DNA from: Thermohalobaculum sp963822985
GTDB taxonomy: Bacteria > Pseudomonadota > Alphaproteobacteria > Rhodobacterales > Rhodobacteraceae
Assembly: GCA_963822985.1 (NCBI GenBank)
Contig: CAWGJU010000018.1
Location: forward strand, 81,956 to 145,955
DNA: 64,000 bases
Reading direction: 5' to 3'
Under the pieces are notes generated by a model that saw only the letters and a list, made by a program, of their open reading frames with translations, was not told where the DNA came from and did not search any database. Made by a program: the position numbers and the translations under genes. Of the stretch, positions 27,244 through 35,844 are shown one piece after another. The stretch's first letter is position 1; every line of letters begins with the position of its first letter.

Positions 27244-28410
27244 TCAGGCGCGCGCGAAGCGCTTCATCTTGTCGGGGTCGAGGGTGACGCCGAGGCCGGG
27301 GCCGGTCGGCAGGTGGATCTCGAAATCGGCGATGCGCAACGGCTTCTCGGCGAGGTCCTCGACGAGGATGTGCGGACCGAAGTGCTCGCATCCCCAGTCG
27401 AGGCGACGGAGCGCCGCGAAGACCTGGAGATGCGCCGCCGCCCCGATGGAGCTCTCGAGGAGGCAGCCGCCATAGAGCGAGAGCCCGGCCGCCTCGGCCA
27501 CGGAGGCGACCCTGCGCGTGCCGAGCAGGCCCCCATGCTTGACGATCTTGAGCGACAGCGTATCCGCCGCCCCGGCCGCGGCGACCCGGGCCATGTCATG
27601 AGCGTCAAAGACGCATTCGTCGGCCATGATCGGCACCGCCGAACGGGCGCGCACGCGCGCCAGGCCCTCGACGTTCCAGGCCGGCAGCGGCTGCTCGATC
27701 AGTGCCACGCCCATCTCGGCGAGCGCCGGCATGGCACGGACGGCCGTCGCCTCGTCCCAGGCCTGGTTGGCGTCGACGATCAGCGTGGCCCGGCCCTCCA
27801 GCGCCGCCGCCAGCCGGGCGAGCCGGCCGAGGTCGTCGGCCAAGGGCTGCGCGCCGATCTTCACCTTGAAGCGGTCGTGCAGGCGCTGGCCGAGCCTCGC
27901 CTCGGCCTCGTCGATCTCCTGGGCCGGGTCGCCCGAGGCGAGCGTCCACCAGACCGGCATCCGTTCGCGCACGATGCCGTTGAGGAGCTGCACCGCCGGC
28001 AACCCGAGCGCCTTGCCGACCGCGTCGAAGAGCGCGCTCTCGATGGCACCCTTGGCGGCGTTGTTGCGCCTGGCCGCCGCGTCCATCAGCGCGCCAGCGG
28101 CCTCGAGGCGGCGCGCATCGGCGCCGAGCACGGCCGGGGCGAGATGCGCGTCAATGACCGCCTTGATGCCCTCGACGCTTTCCTCCGACCAGCGCGGGCC
28201 GCCGAGCGTCGCCGCCTCGCCGACCCCCGTCACGCCGCCGGCGAGCCGGACCTCGACGATCACGTAGGACTGCGCCGAGACCGAGAGCTGGCTGAGCTTG
28301 TGCCGGCGCACGGTCGGCACGTCGACGATCGTGGCGCGTATTTCCGCGATGCTGAAGTCGGAGGTAAGATCGCCTGGGAGGTTGATCGGGCGGTATTCCA
28401 TCGGGTTCAC
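27244..28410 (-). CDS. catB: Muconate cycloisomerase
   Basis: The product has 388 aa from GTG 28410, or 385 aa from ATG 28401; ribosome signals are weak for both. It belongs to the enolase superfamily and converts cis,cis-muconate to muconolactone. The catalytic lysine pair is in FKVKIG (residues about 189-194). Metal ligands fit DANQAWDE, EQPLP and MADEC. The second Lys (SLKIVKHGGLLG) and the C-terminal LESSIGAAA segment are also present. It lies 95 bp after catA and 37 bp before catC, in the usual order. Confidence 0.93.
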   Translation of the reverse strand: MNPMEYRPINLPGDLTSDFSIAEIRATIVDVPTVRRHKLSQLSVSAQSYVIVEVRLAGGVTGVGEAATLGGPRWSEESVEGIKAVIDAHLAPAVLGADARRLEAAGALMDAAARRNNAAKGAIESALFDAVGKALGLPAVQLLNGIVRERMPVWWTLASGDPAQEIDEAEARLGQRLHDRFKVKIGAQPLADDLGRLARLAAALEGRATLIVDANQAWDEATAVRAMPALAEMGVALIEQPLPAWNVEGLARVRARSAVPIMADECVFDAHDMARVAAAGAADTLSLKIVKHGGLLGTRRVASVAEAAGLSLYGGCLLESSIGAAAHLQVFAALRRLDWGCEHFGPHILVEDLAEKPLRIADFEIHLPTGPGLGVTLDPDKMKRFARA

Positions 28411-28505
28411 TCGAACATGAGGGGGCCGGGCCCGCAGCGGACGGCCGGCGGGATGCGGAGGATCGGCTGGAGAGGAAGCGGCCGGCGGGGCCGGCCGCAG
28501 AGCCG

Positions 28506-29429
28506 TCAGTCGGCCATCGCATGGGCGCGCTCGACCACCGTCTTCGGCGCGTCGGCTGTCTCGCGATGCAGGACGAAGTCGAAGCGGATCGCCGTGTAGG
28601 CGTCGTTCAGCCCGTTCGCCCGGATGCGCTCGGCATCCGTGACCTTCTCGACCGGCGGGATCAGCTCGTCACGGGTCGCGAAGGCGAAGTCGTCGTGCAG
28701 GTACTCGTCGCCGTCGATGTTGATCTGCGTCGTCAGGTGCCGATGGCCGTCAGCCGAGACGAAGAAGTGGATATGCGCCGGCCGGTGGCCATGCCTGCCG
28801 AGCCCGTCGAGCAGCTCCTGCGTCACGCCGTCGGGCGGGCAGGCATAGCCGGAGGGCAGTATCGAGCGGAACCTGTACCGCCCTTGCGCGTCCGTCTCGA
28901 TCCGGCGGCGGAGATTGTACTTCGCCTGGGACGGATCGAAGAACGAGTACCCGCCCTTGGTGTTGGCGTGCCAGACGTCGACGATGGCGCCGGCTACCGG
29001 CTTGCCGCCCTTGTCGCGGACCTCGCCTTCCATGATCAGGACCTCGCCCTGCTCGGTGCCGTCGTCGAGGCGGCCGACGCCCTTCTCGAGCGGCGCCCCG
29101 GCGACATAGAGCGGCCCCTCGATCGTGCGCGGCGTGCCGCCCTCGATGCCGGCCCGACGCTCGGCCTCGTCGAGCATGATGTCGAGGAAGGTCTCGACGC
29201 CAAGGCCCGGCACCAGCAGCCCCGCCTCGTTCGCCTGGCCGAGCCTGGTGATGTAGTCGACGCCGGCCCAGAACTCGTCCGGCTGCACGTCGAGGTCCTC
29301 GATGGCGCGGAACATGTCCTCGGCGGCGCGGCGGACGACCGCCTTCACCCGCAGATTGCCGGCGGTCGAGTCGAGGCCCGCCACGCGGTCGAGAAGCTGC
29401 TGCACCTGGTCATTGTCGACGAGAGACAT
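28506..29429 (-). CDS. catA: Catechol 1,2-dioxygenase
   Basis: The product has 307 aa. ATG 29429 follows CCGGAGGAAAT on the minus strand; a much longer upstream frame is not real. It is an intradiol dioxygenase that cleaves catechol to cis,cis-muconate with non-haem Fe(III). The four ligands are visible: Tyr in NTKGGYSFFDP, Tyr in LPSGYACPPDG and the two His of RPAHIHFF. The N-terminal helical dimerisation domain (LLDRVAGLDSTAGNLRVKAV) is complete. It lies 56 bp downstream of benD, which makes its substrate. Confidence 0.95.
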   Translation of the reverse strand: MSLVDNDQVQQLLDRVAGLDSTAGNLRVKAVVRRAAEDMFRAIEDLDVQPDEFWAGVDYITRLGQANEAGLLVPGLGVETFLDIMLDEAERRAGIEGGTPRTIEGPLYVAGAPLEKGVGRLDDGTEQGEVLIMEGEVRDKGGKPVAGAIVDVWHANTKGGYSFFDPSQAKYNLRRRIETDAQGRYRFRSILPSGYACPPDGVTQELLDGLGRHGHRPAHIHFFVSADGHRHLTTQINIDGDEYLHDDFAFATRDELIPPVEKVTDAERIRANGLNDAYTAIRFDFVLHRETADAPKTVVERAHAMAD

Positions 29430-29485
29430 GGGGTATTTCCTCCGGAATGGGCGCGTCCTGCGCCGGGTTTCGATCGGGTTGAGCC

Positions 29486-30283
29486 TCAGCCGAGGTCGCC
29501 GCCGGACACCGGCAGGGTGACGCCGGTGACGTAGGAGGCCTCGTGGGATGCAAGGAACAGGATGGGTGCCGCCTGCTCCTCGACCGTGCCGTAGCGGCCG
29601 AGAAGGCTCGACGCCGTTGTCTGGGCCACCACCGCCTCGGTCCAGGCGTGGTCCTCCGCGTCGGGCAGAGCGGCGTTGCGCGGGATGCGTCGCGGCGGCG
29701 CTTGCGTTCCGCCGGGCGCTGTGGCGACGACGCGGATGCCGCGCGGGGCCGCCTCCCAGGCCAGCGAGGCGGTCAGGGCGTTCACGCCGCCCTTTGCCGC
29801 CGAATAGGGGATGCGGTGGATGCCGCGCGTCGCGATCGACGAGACGTTGACGATGACGCCGCCCTGGCTCATCGCCGGCAGCGCCGCGCGGCAGCACCAG
29901 AGCGTCGGCATCAGCGAGCGGCGGATCTCGGCCTCGATCTCGGCCGGTTCGAACCGCTCGAACGGCTTCATCCAGATCGCGCCGCCGACATTGTTGATCA
30001 GGATGTCGAGCCGGCCATGCGCCTCCAGCGCGGCCGCGACCGCGGCCGCGGCCCCTTGCCAGGTCTCGAGATCAGCGGTGACGGCGATGCCGTCCGCCGC
30101 CTCGGCGACCTCGGCGACGAACTCGGAGCGGTCCACCGCGACCAGCCTACCGCCCTCGGCGGCGAGCCTGAGGGCCACCGCCCGGCCGATGCCCTGCGCG
30201 GCGCCGGTGACGATCGCCACCTTGTCAGCGAAGCGTCCGGACGTGAGCCCGGCGGCGGCGTGAATGCGGGCGGGAGCTGTCAT
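29486..30283 (-). CDS. benD: 1,6-dihydroxycyclohexa-2,4-diene-1-carboxylate dehydrogenase
   Basis: The product has 265 aa, a short-chain dehydrogenase. The NAD-binding TGAAQGIG, the NNVGG and the catalytic YSAAK are all present. APGGTQAPPRRIPRN is the loop characteristic of BenD/XylL and separates it from generic SDRs. It oxidises and decarboxylates the cis-diol made by BenABC to catechol. It starts 22 bp after benC and is followed by catA, giving a continuous path from benzoate to muconate. Confidence 0.93.
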   Translation of the reverse strand: MTAPARIHAAAGLTSGRFADKVAIVTGAAQGIGRAVALRLAAEGGRLVAVDRSEFVAEVAEAADGIAVTADLETWQGAAAAVAAALEAHGRLDILINNVGGAIWMKPFERFEPAEIEAEIRRSLMPTLWCCRAALPAMSQGGVIVNVSSIATRGIHRIPYSAAKGGVNALTASLAWEAAPRGIRVVATAPGGTQAPPRRIPRNAALPDAEDHAWTEAVVAQTTASSLLGRYGTVEEQAAPILFLASHEASYVTGVTLPVSGGDLG

Positions 30284-30305
30284 CTCGGTACTCCTTGCTG
30301 CTGGG

Positions 30306-31337
30306 TCAGCTGGCGAGCTTGAGGGGCTGGGCGGCTGCGCCGCTCACGGCGAACTTCTCGGTGTGAAAGCCTGCCGGCTCGACGTCCTGGGCCCTTAGCC
30401 AGGCCCGCACGGCGTCCACCATCGCTGGCGGCCCGCAGAGGTAGACGTCGATGTCGCCGTCGTTGAGCTGCGCGGCAGCGAGATGATCGGTCACGTAGCC
30501 CTTGCGGCAATGCGCCGAGCCCTCGTCCGCCACGACGGTCTCGAAGCTGAAGCCCGGCACCTCGGCCACCAGCGCCTTAAGGGACTCGACCTCGACGAGA
30601 TCCTCGTCGCGGGTCACGCCGTAGACGAGATGGACCGGCTGCTTATTCGCGCCCTTGCGGGCGAGCTGGCGCAGCATCGACATGAACGGCGCAAGCCCGG
30701 TGCCGCCCGCGAGGAACAGGAGCGGCCGCGTCACGTCGCGGAGATAGAAGCTGCCCGACGGCCCGCTGAACTCCACCGCCGCGCCCGGCTGCGCCTCGCG
30801 GATGAAGCCGCTCATCCTGCCGCCGGGAATGTCGCGGATCAGGAAGGCGAGCCGCTCGTCGGAGGGCGCCGAGGCGAAGGAGTAGGACCGGCTCTCGCCC
30901 GTCCCAGGCACCCCGATGTTGACGTACTGCCCCGGCAGGAAGCCGACCGGACCCGCGCATTCCAGCGAGAAGGCGAGTGTCGTCTCCGACAAGCGCTTGA
31001 CCGAGGCGACGGTCGCCTGGCGGGTCTCCGCCCTTGTCTTGCACATGGCCGAGGACGCCGCGATGTCGATCACGAGATCGGTCTTCGCCACCGCCTGGCA
31101 GGCCAGCGCAAAGCCGTCTGCCGCCTCCTCGTCAGTCAGCGCGTCCTCGATGTAGAAGCCTGGCTCGAAGGCGCCGCAGGCGACGCGGCACTTGCAGGTG
31201 CCGCAGGCGCCGTCGCGGCAGTCGAGCGGGATATTGATGCCGAGCCGGTATGAGGCGTCCGCCACGGTCTCGCCGTCCCGGGCCTCGATGAGGCGGGTCA
31301 CCCCGTCCTCGAAGTTGAGCGCGATGGTGTGGGGCAT
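30306..31337 (-). CDS. benC: Benzoate 1,2-dioxygenase electron-transfer component
   Basis: The product has 343 aa with three domains. Residues 1-100 form a plant-type [2Fe-2S] ferredoxin (CRDGACGTCKC with the fourth Cys in ALACQAV). Residues about 105-205 bind FAD (GQYVNIGVPGTGESRSYSFA). Residues about 215-335 bind NAD(P)H (PLLFLAGGTGLAPFMSML, ending DVYLCGPPAMVDAV). It passes electrons from NADH to the BenA Rieske centre. It begins 11 bp after benB with GAGGAGG upstream. Confidence 0.94.
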   Translation of the reverse strand: MPHTIALNFEDGVTRLIEARDGETVADASYRLGINIPLDCRDGACGTCKCRVACGAFEPGFYIEDALTDEEAADGFALACQAVAKTDLVIDIAASSAMCKTRAETRQATVASVKRLSETTLAFSLECAGPVGFLPGQYVNIGVPGTGESRSYSFASAPSDERLAFLIRDIPGGRMSGFIREAQPGAAVEFSGPSGSFYLRDVTRPLLFLAGGTGLAPFMSMLRQLARKGANKQPVHLVYGVTRDEDLVEVESLKALVAEVPGFSFETVVADEGSAHCRKGYVTDHLAAAQLNDGDIDVYLCGPPAMVDAVRAWLRAQDVEPAGFHTEKFAVSGAAAQPLKLAS

Positions 31338-31348
31338 GCGATCCCTCC

Positions 31349-31870
31349 TCAGATCTGGTAGATGTCGACGACGTGGTGGATGTAGTCGTTCTTCAGCACG
31401 ACCCTCTTCCGCCGGATCAGCGGCCGCTCTCCCGACACGTCGAGCGTGTAGAACGACGTCCCGAAATAGGTGTCGGTCGTCTTGTAGCGGTAGCTAAGCG
31501 TCACCCAGTTGAACCGCAGCTCTACGCTGGCGCCCGTCCGCCCGGTGATCTCGACGTTCGAGATGTTGTGCGAGGTCCTGGGCTCGGGCAGGCTGGTCGC
31601 CGAGGAGCGCTCGGTGCGGATGCGAAACACCCGGTCCTCGAGCCCGCCGCGGTCGCCGTACCAGATCAGCGAGATCTCCGACTGCGGGTCCTCCGTCAGC
31701 GTGTCGTCGTCATCCCAGGCCGGCATCCAGAACTCGGCGTCCTTGTGGTAGAAGGTCAGCCAGGTCTCGAACTCGCGGTCGTCGAGCGCGCGGGCCTCAG
31801 CGTAGAGGAACTGCGTCACCTCATCGAGGCTGAGCTCGGGGCGCGTCGGGGTCAGGGTATCCAGGCTCAT
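31349..31870 (-). CDS. benB: Benzoate 1,2-dioxygenase small (beta) subunit
   Basis: The product has 173 aa. ATG 31870 is preceded by GGAGGACG and lies 14 bp after benA. The chain has the NTF2-like fold of ring-hydroxylating dioxygenase beta subunits: EVTQFLYAEARALDDREFET, WLTFYHKDAEFWMPAWDDDD, and the final RRKRVVLKNDYIHHVVDIYQ. It stabilises the alpha3-beta3 hexamer and has no redox centre. Confidence 0.94.
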   Translation of the reverse strand: MSLDTLTPTRPELSLDEVTQFLYAEARALDDREFETWLTFYHKDAEFWMPAWDDDDTLTEDPQSEISLIWYGDRGGLEDRVFRIRTERSSATSLPEPRTSHNISNVEITGRTGASVELRFNWVTLSYRYKTTDTYFGTSFYTLDVSGERPLIRRKRVVLKNDYIHHVVDIYQI

Positions 31871-31884
31871 CGGGCGTCCTCCTC

Positions 31885-33258
31885 TCAGGCCTTGTTCTCG
31901 GGGGCCGCCAGGCCCTCCCTGGCGAGCGCGGCCTTCATTGCGTCCTGCCAGTGCTTGTGCTGGACGACGAACAGGCCCTCGTCCTCGGTCCTGGCCCCCG
32001 ACATGATCGGCTTCAGCCCGATCGCCGCGGCGCCCTCGTCGGCGCCCTCGATCCAGTGCTCGGACCCGCGGCACATGTCGTTCCATCGCGCCGCGGTGGC
32101 GAGGTACGAGAACTGGCAGGCCCGGAACTCTTCCAGGTCGTCCGGCGTCGCCATGCCGGAGGCGTTGAAGAAGTCCTCGTACTGCCGGATGCGATGGGCG
32201 CGCTGCGCCGCCAGTTCGCCCTTCGGCGCGATGCAGTAGATCGTCACCTCGGTCTTATCGACGGCGATCGGCCGGTAGTGGCGGATCTGGCTCGAGAACT
32301 GGTCCATCAGGTAGACGTTCGGGTAGAGGCAGAGATTGCGCGAGCGGTGCACCATCCAGTCCGCCCGCTCCGGCCCGAACTCGGCGGCCAGCTCCTCGCG
32401 CCGCTCCCAGTTCGGCCGGTCCTCCGGGTTCTGCCAGTTCGACCAGAGCAGCAGGTGGCCGTTCTCGAACGAGTAGAACCCGCCACCCTGCTTGGCCCAG
32501 CCGCCGGCGCTCATCGCCCGGACGGTGTCGCCCTTCTCGGTCTCCTTCCGCCGCGAGGTCGTCGCCGCGTAGTTCCAGTGCGTCGCCGTGACGTGGTAGC
32601 CGTCGGCGCCGTTCTCGGTCTGCAGCTTCCAGTTGCCGTCGTAGACGTAGGTCGACGCGCCGCGCAGCACCTCGAGCCCGTCCGGCGACTGGTCGACCAT
32701 GAGGTCGATGATCTTCGCCGCCTCGCCGAGATGCTCCGTCAGCGGCGCCACGTTCGGGTTCAGGCTGCCGAACAGGAACCCGCGATAGCTCTCGAACCGC
32801 GCGACTTTGGTGAGGTTGTGCGAGCCGTCGCAGTTGAACGAGGACGGGTACCCCGCGCCCTCCGGGTCCTTGACCTTGAGCAGCTTGCCCGAGTTGTTGA
32901 AGGTCCAGCCGTGGAACGGGCAGGTATAGGTCGCCTTGTTGCCCCGCTTGAACCGGCAGAGCATGGCGCCGCGATGCGAGCAGGCGTTGACGAAGGCGTT
33001 GAGCTCGCCCTGGCGGTTGCGCGCGATGACGATCGGCTGCCGCCCCATCCAGGTCGTGAAGTAGTCGTTGGGGTTCGCGACCTGGCTCTCATGCGCGAGG
33101 TAGATCCAGTTGCCCTCGAAGATGTGCTTCATCTCGAGCTCGAAGATCTCCGGGTCGGTGAAGATGTCGCGGGCGACCCGGAAGACGCCGCGATCGGCGT
33201 CGTCCTCGATCGCGCTGTCGATCCGGGTCTCGATGGGGGTCTCGGCGCTGTCGAGCAT
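31885..33258 (-). CDS. benA: Benzoate 1,2-dioxygenase large (alpha) subunit
   Basis: The product has 457 aa. The start is ATG 33258, preceded by CGGAGGAGA; the longer upstream reading crosses the promoter region and is rejected. The Rieske [2Fe-2S] motif is CSHRGAMLC...CPFHGW. The mononuclear iron ligands are in NGADGYHVTATH (two His) with a downstream Asp. It dihydroxylates benzoate to the cis-1,6-diol. It is the first gene of the ben-cat operon and diverges from the LysR gene across a 162-bp region with BenM-type sites. Confidence 0.95.
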   Translation of the reverse strand: MLDSAETPIETRIDSAIEDDADRGVFRVARDIFTDPEIFELEMKHIFEGNWIYLAHESQVANPNDYFTTWMGRQPIVIARNRQGELNAFVNACSHRGAMLCRFKRGNKATYTCPFHGWTFNNSGKLLKVKDPEGAGYPSSFNCDGSHNLTKVARFESYRGFLFGSLNPNVAPLTEHLGEAAKIIDLMVDQSPDGLEVLRGASTYVYDGNWKLQTENGADGYHVTATHWNYAATTSRRKETEKGDTVRAMSAGGWAKQGGGFYSFENGHLLLWSNWQNPEDRPNWERREELAAEFGPERADWMVHRSRNLCLYPNVYLMDQFSSQIRHYRPIAVDKTEVTIYCIAPKGELAAQRAHRIRQYEDFFNASGMATPDDLEEFRACQFSYLATAARWNDMCRGSEHWIEGADEGAAAIGLKPIMSGARTEDEGLFVVQHKHWQDAMKAALAREGLAAPENKA

Positions 33259-33307
33259 CGGGCTTTCTCCTCCGTCATGGCGGCCCGGGGGCCGGTTCTG
33301 TCGCTCG

Positions 33308-33322
33308 ATACCGCCAGGGTGG
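33308..33322. promoter_or_regulatory. Degenerate LysR-type site ATAC-N7-GTGG
   Basis: This is an imperfect match (two mismatches in the right arm) to the BenM/CatM consensus ATAC-N7-GTAT. It lies 50 bp upstream of benA on the minus strand, where an activator or repressing auxiliary site could sit. Confidence 0.3.
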
Positions 33323-33383
33323 CGTCGGTTACCGGGCGCTTGCTGTTGACGCAGGGGGTACTTGCGGCACGGCGCGATTCCCA

Positions 33384-33398
33384 ATACTGAGTGGGTCG
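33384..33398. promoter_or_regulatory. Secondary LysR-type site ATAC-N7-GTCG
   Basis: This is a half-conserved BenM-type site. Its start lies exactly 20 bp from the start of the perfect site at 33404, about two helical turns. That spacing would suit two dimers of a LysR tetramer on the same DNA face. Confidence 0.45.
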
Positions 33399-33403
33399 CC
33401 ACG

Positions 33404-33418
33404 ATACCCGGAGGGTAT
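33404..33418. promoter_or_regulatory. BenM/CatM-type operator ATAC-N7-GTAT (perfect)
   Basis: ATACCCGGAGGGTAT is an exact match to the ATAC-N7-GTAT consensus of the BenM/CatM branch of LysR regulators. It ends two bases before the LysR start codon (33421) and overlaps its ribosome site, so binding would also repress the regulator gene itself. It lies about 150 bp upstream of benA. Confidence 0.75.
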
Positions 33419-33420
33419 GG

Positions 33421-34329
33421 ATGGAGCTCCGCCAGATCCGCTACTTCGTCGCCGTCGCCCGCGAGCGGAACTTCACGCGCGCCGCCGAGGCCCTGAGCAT
33501 CGCGCAGCCGCCGCTCAGCCGGCAGATCCAGCAGCTCGAGCACGAGGTGGGTGTCCGCCTCATCGAGCGGGGCACGCGCCCTGTCCGCCTGACGGAGGCG
33601 GGCAAGATGTTCTACGACCAGGCCGCGCAGCTGCTCGATCGCGTCGAGCAGATGGTCGACATGACGCGCCGGCTGGTCGCGACTGCCCGCACCCGCCTCT
33701 CGGTCGGCTTCGTGGCCTCCACACTCTACGGCTATCTGCCGGAGGTGATTCGCCGCTACCGCCACGCCCGTCCGGAGGTGGAGGTGATCCTGACCGAGCT
33801 TACCTCGCTCGAGCAGATCGTCGCGCTCAAGGAAGGCCGGATCGATGTCGGCTTCGGCCGGATCCGCCATGACGACCCGCAGGTCGACCGCGTCCTCATG
33901 CGCAACGAGCGCCTCGTGGCGGCATTGCCCACCGCGCATCCCCTCGCCGGAACGGCCGAGCCCGTGACGCTCGACGCGCTCGCCGGCCTACCCCTCGTCG
34001 TCTATCCCAAGGCGCCGCGGCCGAGCTTCGCCGACCAGGCGATCGGCCTCTTCCGCGACCATGGGCTGAGGCCGCCCGCGATCCACGAGGTGCGCGAGCT
34101 CCAGACCGCACTCGGCCTCGTTGCGGCCGAGACCGGCGCCTGCCTCGTGCCGGCCTCCGTCGAGCGCCTGCGCCGCGACAACGTGGTCTACATGCCCCTC
34201 GACGCCCCCGACGCCGTCTCGCCGATCATCATGAGCACGCGCAAGGACGACCCCTCGCCGGAGCTCCTGCTTATCCTGAAGCTGATCAAGCAGATGTACC
34301 GGGACGAGGGGATCACCTTCGGGCGGTGA
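33421..34329 (+). CDS. LysR-family regulator of the benzoate/catechol operon (BenM/CatR-like)
   Basis: The product has 302 aa. The start is ATG 33421, since MELRQIRYFVAVARERNFTR is the canonical LysR opening; GGAGGG lies five bases upstream. Residues 1-60 form the winged helix-turn-helix (AAEALSIAQPPLSRQIQQLE). Residues about 90-300 form the effector domain (LSVGFVASTLYGYLPEVIRR). Members of this branch respond to cis,cis-muconate, and BenM also to benzoate. Its divergent position and the ATAC-N7-GTAT operator mark it as the activator of benA onward. Whether it is closer to BenM, CatM or CatR cannot be settled by eye. Confidence 0.88.
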   Translation: MELRQIRYFVAVARERNFTRAAEALSIAQPPLSRQIQQLEHEVGVRLIERGTRPVRLTEAGKMFYDQAAQLLDRVEQMVDMTRRLVATARTRLSVGFVASTLYGYLPEVIRRYRHARPEVEVILTELTSLEQIVALKEGRIDVGFGRIRHDDPQVDRVLMRNERLVAALPTAHPLAGTAEPVTLDALAGLPLVVYPKAPRPSFADQAIGLFRDHGLRPPAIHEVRELQTALGLVAAETGACLVPASVERLRRDNVVYMPLDAPDAVSPIIMSTRKDDPSPELLLILKLIKQMYRDEGITFGR

Positions 34330-34584
34330 GCAAATTCGATCCGGAGGAAACCGGAGAATTGGCAGCGTGAGAGGCACGCGGTGCGCCTTCCCCGTGCAGG
34401 TTGGTCGTGCGAGGAAGTCGCAGGGTCGGCGAGAGACCTGGAGGCGACATCATGCCGGCATTCGTCATCGGGTCCGAGCTCTTCGGAGAGATGTTCGGCC
34501 GCGAGGCCACGACCCGCCCGCTGGCTCGCATCGGTTCTCAAGCGCCCTGGGGCGGCGGTTCTGGATCCTCCGTGCGTCCATATG

Positions 34585-35025
34585 TTAGGACGCGTCCGAT
34601 GGAGCGAACAGCTCCTCCGGTTTCACGACGCCACGCAGCAGGTGCGTACCGACGGAGACCAACGGGATCGGGACGGCATCGGCGAAGGCCCGGGACGCGA
34701 GCAGCGGCCGGCCGAGTTCCTTCGTCATGCTCTCGATGCGGAAGGCCAGGTTGACGGCAGGGCCGATGACCGTGAAATCGAGGCGGCTGGGTGCGCCCAC
34801 ATTGCCGTAGAATACATCTCCGATGTGCAACCCGATGCCGGCCCGCAGCGGCTCGCGACCCGAGCCGTCGGTCTGGCCGCGGACGGCGCGCAGCCCGCTC
34901 AGCGTCTCGCCGGCCGCTCGGAGCGCCGCGGCGGCGGCTTGCCCCTCGCCCAGCTTCTCGACCGGAAAGATCGCGAGCACGCCGTCGCCGAGGAACTTCA
35001 GCACGTCGCCGCCATGCGCCTGCAC
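34585..35025 (-). pseudogene. Class III adenylate/guanylate cyclase, 5'-truncated
   Basis: The open frame (146 aa from GTG 35025) covers only the second half of a class III cyclase domain: VQAHGGDVLKFLGDGVLAIF with the catalytic Asp, RAGIGLHIGDVFYGNVGA, LDFTVIGPAVNLAFRIESMT, and a tail EELFAPSD. The first half, with the leading metal-binding Asp and FADVRGFT-like segment, is missing, and the DNA upstream (35026 on) shows no homologous frame. The product would be inactive. It lies convergent to the LysR gene. Confidence 0.75.
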
Positions 35026-35844
35026 CGGCTCTCTCCGCGGCGCGACGCAGGATGCGTTGCCGCCGCCGCTGCCGTTCTACATCGGTCTTGTCGGAGGTTC
35101 CTGCAGAACTTCGGCGTCGAAGGGCGTCGCCATCGTAGGCTCTCCGTCCTTGCACCGCCCGTTACCGGCGGCGCCGGCCACGGCTCGGCGCGCTGGCGAG
35201 CTACTCGAAGGCGGAAGTTCTCAACCTGTCGAGGCCGGCCAGCCCTTTCGGACGCATCCCGGCGCGGCGACTGTTCCAGACGCTGCCGGCGAACTGGTGA
35301 TGGTAGCCACCGCTGAACGATCGCCGGTCCGCCTATGAAGGCCGGGTGCCAGATCGGCGATCAGAGATGGCGGCTTCACGTCCATCAGTGACACTCCGCA
35401 GCTGGTCGAGCACCCAGCTGCTCCGGTCATCGTCGATTATGATACACGAGGTCCTGCTCTCGGAGCGATCCTAAGGGACCAGTTCGCAAGGGCTCACCTG
35501 GAGATCATGCGATCCGCGCCGTCCAGGTCCGAAGCTGGCGGAGGACAGGGCGCTGCGCAGCCATCGCGCCGGCTTCCGTGAAGCGCCATCTTCAGACCCT
35601 CCACCACCTCGCCAGGTCGTGCACGAGCGGCAGATAGCGGATACCTTCGAGGCAGAGCGGAGCGCCGCGCCGAGTCCTCAGCAGTCCCATCAACTCAACC
35701 GCAGGCAGTAACCGCTTGCGTGCTCGACCGTCGCCGAGTTGGAAATAGTGCCGAGCCAATCGATCGTGCTCTGCACCGACAGACGACAGCATCCCGGCCG
35801 CCGACCCCTCGCCGCCGACCCCTCCCTCGTAAGGAGCCCACCCC
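35026..35844. other. Long region without a recognisable gene
   Basis: About 800 bp upstream of the truncated cyclase hold only short frames. A minus-strand stretch ending at 35592 (LLPAVELMGLLRTRRGAPLC and on to a stop) has protein-like character, but I cannot assign it. The region probably consists of gene debris joined to the cyclase breakpoint. TAAGGAG before 35845 is the ribosome site of the next gene. Confidence 0.4.

Noticed and set aside
35592..35770. Minus-strand frame ending LARWWRV as a gene
   Set aside because: Some protein-like character, but no start with a ribosome site, no recognisable family, and it overlaps the upstream region of a well-supported gene.
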